From Astropecten irregularis (lineage: Eukaryota; Echinodermata; Asteroidea; Paxillosida; Astropectinidae): DNA of 64,000 bases. The notes beneath the pieces were generated by a model. The model made no database searches. It was not told where the DNA came from and worked only from the letters and a program-made list of their open reading frames with translations. Where the stretch lies: NCBI GenBank assembly GCA_963971285.1, contig OZ020256.1:2606501-2670500 (forward strand), given 5' to 3'. Shown in pieces: positions 23,746-34,666 of the stretch. The position numbers and the translations under genes are program-made. Every line of letters starts with the position of its first letter. Within the stretch, counting starts at the first letter, position 1.

Positions 23746-25493
23746 TATGTCGGTTGATGTTACATCATCTTGGGTGAAAGTATACCCCCTCTATCGACAC
23801 ATGATTGTGCACTTTAAAAGACAGACGGGTCATAATTGGATGCATGGTACCATGTTATGATCATTTTCCAATTGTATATCAGCATCATTACAGGGAAAGT
23901 GCGACAAGTGTTATGTGCTGAAAAGAAACGTCTTGTTTCTAAACTAGTTTGTCAAGGGAACATCTCCCGTTGTACTTTATCGGGTCTAAACTGTGTCTGG
24001 AATTACCCACGAGTTATTAGCATTCCTGTGCCAATTTTACACCAATCAGACACGGACATCTCTTGTTTCAATGTCTTGATGTTTTTCTTCTTTTTCTGAT
24101 TGTAGCCATATACCCCACGTCTTCTTTACCGTCTCCATCTTTTCTTTCTGCACTTTCTCACTTGCCTGAAATCCCATAATCAGCTCAATTACTTGGGAGG
24201 CTACAAGTGGTTGTCAACTTGCCTCGTCGTCATCACACCCACTCTCTGATTACACCGTTTGACTACACGTGCCCTATCTCTCATCAGCCCGCCGCTCACG
24301 GTCCATTTTGTGGATCGTAATCCCCTGTCCGACTCAGTTTCCTCTTTGAATGTGGTTCGGTTACATCCTTGAATGTCCGATGTTGACTTAGTGTAAAGCC
24401 AGACGGCCTACCGCTTTTCACAGAGCAGGAAGTCAGCGGGAATCGCCCGTAGCTCCTTCCCTCCCACTAACTGGTCTCAGGATGATGCATTTCAAGAGAG
24501 GCCTTTGAGTTGTCCAAGTCTGGCCTATTATTCGATACCTCTCTATTTTTTATAGCTCTATTCGGATCGGGGTATCGATTTCCTAATGTGGGGGCATTTC
24601 CCGCGCCGCTATTTGCAGGAAGTTACAGATAGTCCTTGAGAAAAAGAAAAACACAGCATTCATCCCCAGGTTTTTGTTTCCATGGCCAAACTTTCACACG
24701 AAAAAAAAACCCACACAGTTTTAGTTAGTGCGCTATTGGTGATTGAACTATTTGTAGTTGTCTGCCTGCAAATTGCCTTAAATGGGAACTTAAATGAAAT
24801 TAATGTTTTACTCGACTTGTTGTCAGTTTGGTAACGTTTAAAAATGCTTATGAGCCTCCCTTTTCAGACAAAAGGACGACCATACTTAAATCGCGTTATT
24901 CCTACCCTAGTTATGTTATAATGTATATACCCGCAAGCGAGAAACATTCATTATTCATATGAGCTTCGGTAGAATCCACGGCCCACGGGCAGGCGGATTC
25001 TGGACCGAGTCATCCGTGGCGGTTTCGGACCTGCGTTTCTCAGTACGAGCGGCGGTGTCTGGAGGCGGACTAATCCTCGGCCCTTCATCCCTAGCTGAAG
25101 CTCGCTGATAATTACCTAGGCATTTCCGATCCAATTTAGACAGTAATCCCACCCTCCTATTTCGGTCTAAGTAATTTCCTTTCGATGAAGCGCTTGTCGC
25201 TGTGAGCAGTAAGTTGCCTTAACTGACAGTGATTGATAATTCTTAGTTTAGGGTTATTTTCTAGATCTTACCAGCGATGTTTTTTTTTTTCGTGTTGTTT
25301 ACAGAGAAATTTTATTCTGACAATTAACATAGGGTTTTTCTGTTAATATTGACTTTGATAAAAGAGCGAAAGTGTGGTGCTTATCTTTCTCTGTAACTTT
25401 TCTTCCTCAGAGTATACATCAATGATCAACCGTCTAAATTACCATATATCCAAGTTCTTGTGAACTTGTGACTATTCATCATTATTGAGAAAG
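23746..25493. other. No recognisable gene; moderately G+C-rich patch near 24960-25150
   Basis: A 65-codon minus-strand frame in the G+C-rich patch (24955-25152) has no recognised domain. It could be a fragment of an exon or UTR; nothing confirms it. Confidence 0.3.
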
Positions 25494-25556
25494 ATAATGT
25501 AACTTTCATCTGTGAAATTTCCAGTCTCATTCTACGGAACCCAATTTTTGAAATAA
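25494..25556 (-). mobile_element. TTAA family II short fragment
   Basis: GTAACTTTCATCTGTGAAAT followed by TCCAGTCTCATTCTACGG resembles the internal segment of reverse-oriented family II copies. Short, so tentative. Confidence 0.4.
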
Positions 25557-25620
25557 ATTTATTTTCATATCTAATCCCTAACTCTTGTTCATATTATATA
25601 TGTTTTTAACTCTTGTTCAT

Positions 25621-25666
25621 CTTTCGATAAAGATCCTACTAGGATCGAAACGCGTCAGGCCCTCCC
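25621..25666 (+). ncRNA. Decayed hammerhead-ribozyme-like motif B
   Basis: Plus strand: TCGATAA (25624-25630) in the position of CTGATGA, stem II GATCC (25632-25636)/GGATC (25642-25646), GAAA (25647-25650), palindromic stem III ACGCGT, then C17 at 25656 and AGGCCCTCC. The upstream stem I strand is lost (CATCTT), and the G8 position is A. Predicted inactive. A 14-bp direct repeat (TAACTCTTGTTCAT) lies just upstream. Confidence 0.55.
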
Positions 25667-25711
25667 TTTTTCGTATGTGTATGGTTTTTCTCTTTTCTAA
25701 ATATAAATACA

Positions 25712-25848
25712 GCTTTTCAGGCAGAAACATTTTAACGGTATGTTTCTTCTATCACCATCACTTACCCTGTATGTTAGGTAGGTAGGCCTAAATATGTGAA
25801 GATTTCTCTTTTGGAATGCTACCAATGTATGAAGTTTTACTTTTAAAG
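25712..25848 (-). mobile_element. TTAA family II element, fragment
   Basis: CAGGCAGAAACATTTTAACG, TATGTTTCTTCTATCACCAT and TTTTGGAATGCTACCAATGT match the left half in reverse orientation. Confidence 0.65.
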
Positions 25849-26974
25849 ACATTGAACAAACATTGGTACTCTGTTGCATGTTGATACTGTTGAGTGTCGC
25901 GTCTGTAATGGTCACCTTTTATTTTCTCAAAACTCTTTCTCTCAGCCCGGTTGGACACTGACAGCTGTGTGTGTCCGGCCACAATTCCACTTCATCTTTC
26001 CCATCTTGTTGACCAGTCCGAACTTTGCAAAGCTGCCAACCTCGTTCATTACTCCTCTCCATTTAGTACCTGATAGCCCTGTCATTTGTTTGCTCACGAA
26101 CTGCCAAACTGTGATACCAGCACCATGCGATACCGATTGCTATTCAGTCATGTCTAAATATTGTTCCATAAGAGTCTAGGATTGTTTTCTCTTTTTCATG
26201 TAACAGGCAGATAATGCTTGCTGATTCCGTTTTTTCGTTCGTTTGCTGTCTTTGTCCATATCCTGAGATGAATAAATGGAAACCAATTTAGGCTTCGTTA
26301 CATGGATGATTATTATAACCGAAACCCAGCCGTTAAAACTGATGTAAGAAGCTCGTGTAGACCTCTTCAATATAAAGTCTTCACACTGTCAATGGGCTGA
26401 GCGAATTGAATATGTACAAACACGCCCCAATGGACCAGTGTGTGAACAGCGGTTTCTGTGACAAAAAAAAAATCCTGTACCTTCGTGGACTAGGCAGAGT
26501 GTTTGTTGCCGTTGGCATTTTGCCACGTTATTAATTAACCGGGCAATTAAACGTATGCCATCAACCAGTTTTTATAAAAACACTTTGGAGAGTTTACCTC
26601 CCCCACACAATGGAATCACATAAGCTCACTTGCGCCTTGTGACGAAGACATTTTTGGAAACGTCTTGTGAAACCGGCATAGGCCTCAAATTGCCAGACCT
26701 GAGGGCTTGAATCACTGAGGCAGTCGAGAGGCGATTAACCTCCAGGTCAGTTCATCTTCAGTGTTGACACGGCTATACGATGCAGTTTTATAATTGGGGC
26801 AAGTTTTTAAAGGTTGCACCGAGTTCTGTGTGTCCAGAACGCCGACAATTCTTGCTGCCAGGCCCCCGTAAACCGCGAGTGAAGCTTTTAAATTATATCT
26901 CTCTATCGCATCCGATTGATTTACGATGCAGAGCAAGAAATTCTGCCCCAAGTTCACAAAGAGCAAAACCAGGC
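25849..26974. other. No recognisable gene; small imperfect hairpin near 26387-26444
   Basis: TTCACACTGTCAATGGG and CCCAATGGACCAGTGTGTGAA face each other and could form a short hairpin. No miRNA precursor could be asserted. Confidence 0.3.
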
Positions 26975-27332
26975 TTAAAGGTAATATAATACATTGGTGT
27001 TTGTCAAAGAAATGCAGATTCATGGGCAAAAATACCAAGACAGATACAGTAACAGTCATCTGTGAAATTCCCAGTCTCATACGGTGCCAACCTTTTGAGA
27101 AAACTATGAAAAAAGCCCACGGTATTTTAAAAATCTTTGCACAATTATTTTTGATCTTCCAAAAGATCAAAATTGTTTTTGGTTATTGGGTTTTACTCTT
27201 TTCTGGAGAAATACAACAGTTCAGGCAGAAACATTTTAAAGGTATAAACGATGACCATGTAAGTTGTAGGTATACCTGTGAAGATTTCTGTTTCGGTATG
27301 CTACCACAGTATGACATTACCTTTAATCCCAA
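26975..27332 (-). mobile_element. TTAA family II element, copy (full length)
   Basis: Begins CTTAAAGGTAATATAATACA, then AAAGAAATGCAGATTCATGG and GTAACAGTCATCTGTGAAAT, and ends ACAGTATGACATTACCTTTAA. Confidence 0.85.
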
Positions 27333-28215
27333 GTGATAGGGAATCCATATCGATATGCACTTGATAAAATCAAGATGGGATTGTGCTTGTCTCCGTAGGG
27401 TTGGTATTAATTTGCAGACAATTTGTACAGTCCTCCTAATAGGCCTAAAGGTACAGTTGTGAATTCTGTTAAAAAAGAAAGAAATATATCACACCGCATA
27501 TTAAATCAAGATTTATTGCCAACACGGACGGAGCTGCAGTTGGCCCCGTTACCCCTAATGGCTCATTGGATGTTTCAGATAGTAAAAGCAATTGAAAGGT
27601 AAATACTGCTTGCATGAGATTGTGCACGGATTCCTTCGCGTGTCATAAATCAACGGGCCTTGTCGCACGAAGCGATTTCTTTCCCAAAGGCGTCAAACTT
27701 TTAGAGCCAGAATAAATTTTTCTTGGCCTGTCTTAACTATCCCCCAGGCGGGAAGTTTTTCTTCTTGTCGATTTCCTGGAATAGACTACTTGTAAAGTCC
27801 TTGTGTGGCGTGGGCTGCGAACAAGTATATACGGAGTTGAATTGGTGAAGTGAGTTAAACAAACACACACACCCAACACCCTACAAACAAACAACCAATG
27901 ATGTATTTTGGACTGGGGGAAGAAAAAGGTCCGACCTTTTCTTAGTTGGTCCGTCGGCTTTCGCTTAACTCCTGACCGTGCCGCGAAAATATTCGTGTAC
28001 TTGAAGATACATACTCCATTCTACCAACGACTCGTCTCGATACCAGTGAGGCTCTCCTATACATCAATTGGAAGTCATGGTCCTTTACTTCGATGAAGGC
28101 TTTCCATTTTATCTACTTGCATACGGGACATGCGGGTCTGAGTGATGCGGTCACCGACCAGCAAGGCGGTACTCCGTTGTCATGTTTTCAAGTTAGAGTT
28201 TTGACCTTTTCACAC
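27333..28215. other. No recognisable feature
   Basis: No gene or shared repeat; a short CA-rich run lies near 27865. Confidence 0.4.
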
Positions 28216-28418
28216 GACGCCAAAAGAAAATCACCTCTCAACCATTGAGAAATTCTCTCATGGGTCTGGACCTCGGTCAAAATCTCTCAATTAAGGATTC
28301 ACCAGGGGCGTCGGTCGGTCACTCTCAAGCATTGGTGTCCTTTCACACGATGACAATTTTGTAAGACTTCGCAACCGTGTGAGAGAATTTCTCAGTGGTT
28401 GAAAGCTTTTTTGGCGTC
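28216..28418. mobile_element. Fold-back element
   Basis: Left arm GACGCCAAAAGAAAATCACC then CTCAACCATTGAGAAATTCTCTC; right arm GAGAGAATTTCTCAGTGGTTGA then TTTTTTGGCGTC. About 200 bp. A CCTTTTCACACGA block at the left edge is echoed internally near 28340. Confidence 0.7.
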
Positions 28419-28947
28419 ATGTCCAGTTGTCTACCACGCCGTTATGCCGCTCCCTGTTCATCTCTCAAAGGATGTAGATCAGCTGTCTCCTGGCTAGAGT
28501 AGCACCCCGTGTCCGGAGTTCGAGCATGCAAACCACGTCCTATGATGTGTCTCTCTTTTGAAGACGGCGTGTCAAGACCGAGACGCAAGTCTCAAAGGGC
28601 TTAAGATATTAAATTGATCGCTTATTAATAATTAATCAGAGGCATCTGCGCCAATGTGCATAAGTCCATTGCCTTGAATGAATATACTTATATACTACAT
28701 AAATGGACAGCAACATCCAGGATGGAATCACAGCCCGTGCTTCAATGCCCTATAACTTATCAAGGTTCTACACCGCAATCTCAATGAGGTGCGGGTTTTT
28801 CAAAGTATATGAAATGATGCACGTTTCGTTCTTAGTATATAAGGACCATATTGTAGTTCGCAAATTTCCAAGACACTATAGTGAACAGTGCTGAAGTCAA
28901 GTCCTTCATCCCGCCGAGTTCGGGTTCAAGTTCTTACCTCCCGAGTC

Positions 28948-29185
28948 TAAAGCCCACCGCACACTATACGATCCGACTACGACCCGACTGGTTTTTGAAA
29001 GGATCGCAAAGCATTCTGGGAGTCTTAACCGTGATTCGACAGTCGAATCTTGCCGACTGGCCATCAGAGTGGGTCTACTACTGGGAACAATCACGGTTAA
29101 GACTCCCAGAATGCTTTGCGATCCTTCCAAAAACCAGTCGGATCCTAATCGGAATGTCGGATCGTATAGTGTGCGGTGGGCTTAA
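28948..29185. mobile_element. 238-bp fold-back MITE
   Basis: Arms of about 85-100 bp. The left begins TAAAGCCCACCGCACACTAT; the right ends ATAGTGTGCGGTGGGCTTA. Inner parts of the arms also pair (GCAAAGCATTCTGGGAGTCT against AGACTCCCAGAATGCTTTGC). Chance frames on both strands give near-identical peptides, as expected of a hairpin. Confidence 0.85.
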
Positions 29186-30601
29186 GGCTGAGTCCGAACG
29201 CCCAAATCCGAGTGGGAAAGCCTCCGGAGTGCTATAGTTCTTTCAGTCCCGATTTTGAATCCGAGTCTGAGTCCTTCCAACCGGGAATCCGAGTTTGAGC
29301 AAGAGTCCTTGCCATCCGACTCCGAGTCATTTTATGAATTTCAAGCAGTGTTCCTGGTGCATGGCACCAATACAATAATTATCCCATCAGGAATGGCACA
29401 TTAAGTGAAAAGAAGATGTTTTAATGATATTAATTAACAATGGTTTTGATTAGACTTTCATTAACCTTGACTGCTTCTACCCACTTGTTCACTTTAGGGG
29501 ACAGAAGAAAATGCAACTTATTTTTCACATTTGTCGTCCATTTTGTGACATAAGTATTTTATGTCATATAGTTTAATGCAGTTCTTCATTCTGGAGGACA
29601 CCGCCATGCATTGTCATTTGGAATATTCCGCCGTTGCTGAGGTTATATATAAGTAAATAAATGATTACTATAAATAAACTGATAAGAATCATTTTTGGTT
29701 AAGGGATAAACACCTTGCGAATAACTACTATAAATATATCCCTTTCTTATTTTTTTAAAACTAGCTCTAGGAACACCGTGAATTTATCAATACAATTGCC
29801 ATTAAAGACGAGTTCAACCTTCGTTATTTTATTTACGAATTCCTACTTCTCGCCAGTTGTAAAGCAAAATGAAATCCTGACAAGTCCGGTAATCTCACTC
29901 TGACTTGGCCATGCAGTGTCATGCATAAAACATTATAGGCTTTGATTCGCCATTAAGATGATGTAGGCTGCAGGCATTTATGCATGGGTGAGGTCGGAAT
30001 GAATAAATGTGATTTTCAGAGGTAAATAACACGTATCCTGGCGGAGATTTTTGTTGCAAGACTTTGCTGGCATAGTGAGAAAAACAGATCAGGGGTTCTG
30101 ATTCGATGACGCTGCCAAAAGAGAAAGGTATAATGGCGTTTGATCAGAATGCCACCTGCGTATAAAGCAATTCATTAATGCCTGGTTTTCAATAACATTT
30201 CGCGGAATTATTGCATGTTGTGTCGGCGTTATAGGTTGTGAATTTGGTTGGGATTTTTGAAGCCTATAGATCGTAACCATACTTGTTAATGTTGTTATCC
30301 TCAAGGTTTTACCGGTGCTCCTCAAACCAGCCAAGCCACTTGGTCTTGGTCTTGGACTTGGTCCTCATCTAGGTCTTGAATTATGATTTATAAATGCTTT
30401 TCCCTTCATTGGCCTTTTTATAAACCATACACCAAAGGCAATTAAGGCTACATCACCCATATACTGTATGCCAGACTGAAGGCCAGAGAAATAGCCTGTT
30501 AAATAAAGGTTATGAGAATTTGTGTGTGTGTGAAATATGTATCTGTGAAATATTGTAGACATTTGGGATGTAGTGTTCAAAGAGGTATACTGTGATGTAC
30601 A
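29186..30601. other. Degenerate CCGAGTC-rich stretch, then no recognisable feature
   Basis: From 29186 to about 29335 the words CGAGTCTGAGTCC, AATCCGAGT and GACTCCGAGTC recur irregularly, like an eroded short-period repeat; similar words precede the fold-back at 28905-28947. The rest has nothing recognised. Confidence 0.35.
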
Positions 30602-30966
30602 CTTAATGGTAGTATCATACTTTGGTAAGAAACCAAAACAGAAATCTTCACGGATACCTATAACTTACGGGGTATGGAGATGGTGCTGGTAGAAACATAC
30701 CGTTAAATTGTTTCTGCCTGAAATGGTGTATTTATCAAGAAATTATTAAAACAACGACCGGAAAATATGTGTGATCTTTCACAGAGAAAAGAATATCGGT
30801 GAAAAGAACAAATTCTGTGGCCGTTTTTCACTGTTTTCTCAAAATGTTAGCCCCGTATGGGTCTGGGCCGGAAATTCACAGATGACTTTTACTGTATCTT
30901 TCTTGAAATTTTGCCCCATGAATCTGCATTTCTTTGACAAAATTAGAGTATGATGTTACCTTTAAG
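30602..30966 (+). mobile_element. TTAA family II element, copy (full length)
   Basis: Begins TTAATGGTAGTATCATACTT and ends AGAGTATGATGTTACCTTTAA, with GGAGATGGTGCTGGTAGAAA and CCCATGAATCTGCATTTCTT inside. Confidence 0.85.
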
Positions 30967-31749
30967 TATAGCCGGCAATGTTAGAAGGAAGCTCATTGGT
31001 ACATAGCAGGGTGCTGCATGTTGCAGAGAATTTGTTAGTTTGGGGATTTTTCAGCATTTTATTACAAGGGCCGGTCGGGATTTATCCCTGTGGGTGCTTT
31101 GTGTGTGTGTATAAAGTGCATTTGCACGTTAAGTGGAGATGCAGACCTTTTCCTGGGAAATAATTATTTTTTTTTAAAGAAAATTCGCTTAGCGACTCGA
31201 GGCGATACGGCAATTGGGCTTTTATGTCGGTGTTGGAATTATAAAAACATGAATCCTTCAAAACATGACCCCTGACCTCGTCTTGGTTGTAGTCACGTCT
31301 CGCGCTCAGTCGATATGGGAAGAAAAGAAACGGAGTCTTAAGAAATTCTACACTTCGATATTCAGATCAGCACGCTGAAACGAAAATTTTGGATACAATG
31401 CTTTACCTCCAGATGTCAATGAACTAGCCAGTTAGCCATAGCAGATCAATTTAGCCACTGGGAGAACCATACATCGCGTTGTTTTCGTTGTGAGGCAAAA
31501 CTCTTACTCTGAGCCTTAAGCTGTGTCCCAGATTTACTCAAACTAGGACACAAAGATGGCTGCCTTTTGTTGATTATCAACCAAAATAAGACCAACCATC
31601 TGTTTTCTTCTAGATGTACAAAATGGACTTTTAAAAGCACATTATGAGAAAGCCTTCAATTGCGAGGGTGTGTATTTTACACAGAGAGCGTATTATTGCG
31701 CACATGTATATTGATGGGGTAGCTTTAATTGTCCTTTTCTATAATGCAG
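30967..31749. other. No recognisable feature
   Basis: No gene or shared repeat seen. Confidence 0.4.
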
Positions 31750-31827
31750 GATGCTCTTAAAGGAATTTGCGAAGGGGCACCGATCTCCTCTAAGATAAGG
31801 GAACGCCTGGAGGACACCCAGAAAGAA
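31750..31827 (+). CDS. Candidate terminal coding exon (26 codons plus stop)
   Basis: Preceded by a pyrimidine stretch and CAG (TCCTTTTCTATAATGCAG, ending 31749). One frame reads DALKGICEGAPISSKIRERLEDTQKE and then TGA; the other two close quickly. A GTAAGT-like donor lies further on at 31889. If genuine this is a last coding exon of a gene whose other exons were not found. I do not recognise the peptide; chance is quite possible. Confidence 0.2.
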
Positions 31828-32216
31828 TGACCCCGTCAAGTCAGCTTCCAGCCCCCGTCTTTGGCCTCGCTCTCTCTCCTGAAATCAAGTAAGTCCCATC
31901 AATCTGCCAGTTCCTAGGAACGGCTTTGCCAGTGATATTACCCGGCTCAATGCAGCGGGTCTGCGCTAATTTCCCGTGGGCTTTATTGTTCCAGTTTCGC
32001 CATTTTAAATTATGCATTAAATACTGTTAGGTTGCCTTTTGGTTTGATCAACTCATTTAAAGGATTGATGGGGATTGGTAACACAATTTCTTAGCATCGA
32101 TCTGAATGCTGACTTGTATACAGTACTACATGTACATGTACATGTATATGGTGAATGACCGAATTCAAAAACATGTATAGGCCTACATGCATGATAAAAA
32201 CGTGTCCCGCCAGTCC

Positions 32217-32637
32217 ATGTCCATAGTCCAGTTCAATCCAGTCCTGTCCTGTCCAGTCCAGTCCAATCCAGTCCAGTCCAGTCCAGTCCAGTCCAGACCA
32301 GTCCAATCCCGTCCAAACCAGTTCAGTCCAGTCCAGTACAGTCCAGACCAGTCCAGTCCAGTCCAGTCCAGTCCAGACCAGTCCAATCCAATCCAGACCA
32401 GTTCAGTCTAGTCCCGTGCAGTACAGTCCAATCCAGTCCATTCCTGTCCAGTCCAGTCCAGTCCAGTCCAGACCAGTCCAGTCCAGCCCAGTCCAGTCCA
32501 GCCCAGCCCAGCCCAGCCCAGCCCAACCCAGCCCAGCCCAGTCCAGTCCAGTCCAGCCCAGTTCAGTCGAGCCCAGCCAAGCCCAGCCCAGCCCAGTCCA
32601 GTCCAGTCCAGTCCAGTCCAGTCCAGTCCAGACCAGC
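32217..32637. repeat. Pentanucleotide satellite (CCAGT/CCAGC)n
   Basis: About 420 bp built on a 5-bp unit: CCAGT dominates at both sides, with a CCAGC-rich core around 32500-32590, plus CCAAT and CCAGA variants. Because 5 is not a multiple of 3, reading frames stay open on both strands (repeating GLDWT or SSPVQ peptides); these are not genes. Confidence 0.95.
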
Positions 32638-32974
32638 CCACGGCCATAGTCGTAGCTATATACGCGTTCCATCTGCTATACCATTCAAAGATGGGAACCA
32701 TTGCTGCTCAATGGCATAATAGTCACATACAACATAATACAAGAAAGAAGGTGGATCTTTCCTTTACGGGATCTCAGACTAGATATCCTTTTGCCCCAAT
32801 GTCCCTCCGTCAGTCTGAACTGTGATCTATTGCCGTGCTAGGTTCCTCCTGTATTTTTTATTGATAACTACCTGCGCATGTGTAAATAATGGCATATCGC
32901 ATTCTCATTGGATGCAGTGGAATCATGTTTCTGTCGGCAATCTCGCGGAGACGTCGATGGCAGAATGTATCGAA

Positions 32975-33112
32975 ATGATTTCACCAAACTCATCGTAACT
33001 TACTATCCATCTTAAAGGAGTTTGATGTATTGCAGTCCTACAGAGCATACGATGGGTGATCCTTCGTAACTCGAGATACGATCGATTGTGGGGCTTCGTG
33101 AAATCGACCCCT
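32975..33112. mobile_element. ~140-bp MITE, copy 4
   Basis: ATGATTTCACCAAACTCATC at the left, GGGGCTTCGTGAAATCGACC at the right; interior matches the family. Confidence 0.8.
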
Positions 33113-33444
33113 CAGGCTAGTTTTCACAAATGGTGCGGTTACTTTATGGGTTTTTCTCGTCCTGCCAATTAGCTTGGGGAAAAAAATGCTTTCAATTACA
33201 TCCCTCTACAGAGCCCCTCGGCTTATTTTATCGATGTGATATATCATCTCTTGACATCTACAAAATAGGAAATCTGTAATTGAGATTTCTCTTTTACTTG
33301 AAGTGGAAATGGAAAGGGGGAAGTCACAGATAAGTAAATGGATTTGCCAGGTTGCGGCGGAAGGTAGGTCATGGGAAGCCCCTTAGAGATAGCGGCCGAC
33401 TTCGGGGCCAAGGTGAGAGCTATACTGGACGAGTAACTTGACCT

Positions 33445-33594
33445 GGGGACGATTTCACGAAGCCCTGCGACCGATCTTAACTCGATTTACGAGGAAAACC
33501 AATCGTATAGGGGCCCATCCCACGTAGGGCTTCAATGCATCAAAAACCCTACGATTGATAGTAGGTTACGAAGAGTTTGGTGAAATCGACCCCC
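33445..33594. mobile_element. ~140-bp MITE, copy 5 (inverted relative to copies 1-4)
   Basis: GGGGACGATTTCACGAAGCC at the left and TTTGGTGAAATCGACCCCC at the right. It lies 43 bp upstream of the 22-bp minisatellite. Confidence 0.85.
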
Positions 33595-33637
33595 GAGTGG
33601 TTGGGGGACGGTGATGATATACACATTGTACTTGTAC

Positions 33638-34054
33638 TCCCTTTCAGCCTGCGTACGAGTCCCTTTCAGCCTGCGTACGAGTCCCTTTCTGCCTGCGTAC
33701 GAGTCCATTTCAGCCTGCGCACGAGTCCCTTTCTGCCTGCGTACGAGTCCATTTCAGCCTGCGTACGAGTCCATTTCAGCCTGCGTACGAGTCCCTTTCT
33801 GCCTGCGTACGAGTCCATTTCAGCCTGCGTACGAGTCCCTTTCAGCCTGCGTACAAGTCCATTTAACCTGCGTACGAGTCCCTTTCAGCCTGCGTACGAG
33901 TCCATTTCAGCCTGCGTACGAGTCCCTTTCTGCCTGCGTACGAGTCCATTTCAGCCTGCGTACAAGTCCATTTCAGCCTGCGTACGAGTCCATTTCAGCC
34001 TGCGTACGAGTCCCTTTCTGCCTGCGTACGAGTCCCTTTCTGCCTGCGTACGAG
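33638..34054. repeat. 22-bp minisatellite, 19 units
   Basis: Unit TCCCTTTCAGCCTGCGTACG plus AG. Eighteen units are 22 bp and one (the eleventh) is 21 bp, which sums exactly to the 417-bp span. Two positions alternate in linked fashion: units are CCCTTTCAG, CCCTTTCTG or CCATTTCAG types. All three plus frames stay open because 22 is not a multiple of 3, so the 164- and 224-codon frames here are artefacts. CGTACG in each unit is palindromic. Confidence 0.95.
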
Positions 34055-34522
34055 TCTGTTCTTACCCTGCCCCTGGCGCACGAGTCACTTGTGCCGCCAT
34101 TTTGAAGATATTTGGGCCTGGTCTAAGGATCGCTTGGGCTTGTGTGTATTCCGCCTATAGTTTCCCTTTATATGGCCGGCCGCTTTATTACAAGGCCGAT
34201 GTTGGATTTATCTCGTTAAAGTTCCCTGAGTTGTCGTTAGTGCTACGTTAATAGCAAGTAGGCTATAGGAGTTATACTTTTGCTGACGCTCGAGATGCTT
34301 GTGTCCCTTTGCAAGATACTCGACCAGCCCATGAGTTTTCTATACCAATTGCCTAGGAATAGGAAACAACTTAGGCCTATACGTGTTGCTTATACCTACG
34401 AGTTGCTTAGGCTGGCGTTACGTTTGACAACTGTCGAGTTGACCTTACAAAGGAGGCTCAGAATTCAAACCGCCACAATTGCTGGTATCGGAGAATGGGG
34501 TCACAGAAGCAGATGAAATCCT
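34055..34522. other. No recognisable feature
   Basis: Sequence between minisatellite and MITE; no gene supported. Confidence 0.4.
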
Positions 34523-34666
34523 GGGGTCGATTTCACGAAACCCTCCTACGATCGATCTTATAATTAGTTACGAAGGATAACCCATCGTATCCCAAAGGGG
34601 CTGCAAATGCATCATAAGTCATACGATTGATAGTAAGTTACGATGATTTTGGTGAAATCGACCCCT
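34523..34666. mobile_element. ~140-bp MITE, copy 6
   Basis: GGGGTCGATTTCACGAAACC at the left, TTTTGGTGAAATCGACCCC at the right; one of the best-preserved copies. Confidence 0.9.

Noticed and set aside
23591-23860. A conserved acidic EPEPETEPEPPFR peptide encoded in two places (also 44322-44645 minus)
   Set aside because: The frames lie inside a repeated DNA element; about two-thirds of the differences I compared change the amino acid, which does not fit purifying selection.
32183-32701. Gly-Leu-Asp-Trp-Thr repeat proteins on the minus strand and Ser-Pro-Val-Gln repeats on the plus strand
   Set aside because: Direct consequence of the 5-bp satellite.
33577-34251. 224- and 164-codon frames with 22-residue peptide repeats
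   Set aside because: They are produced by a 22-bp minisatellite that keeps all plus frames open; no start context, signal or domain.
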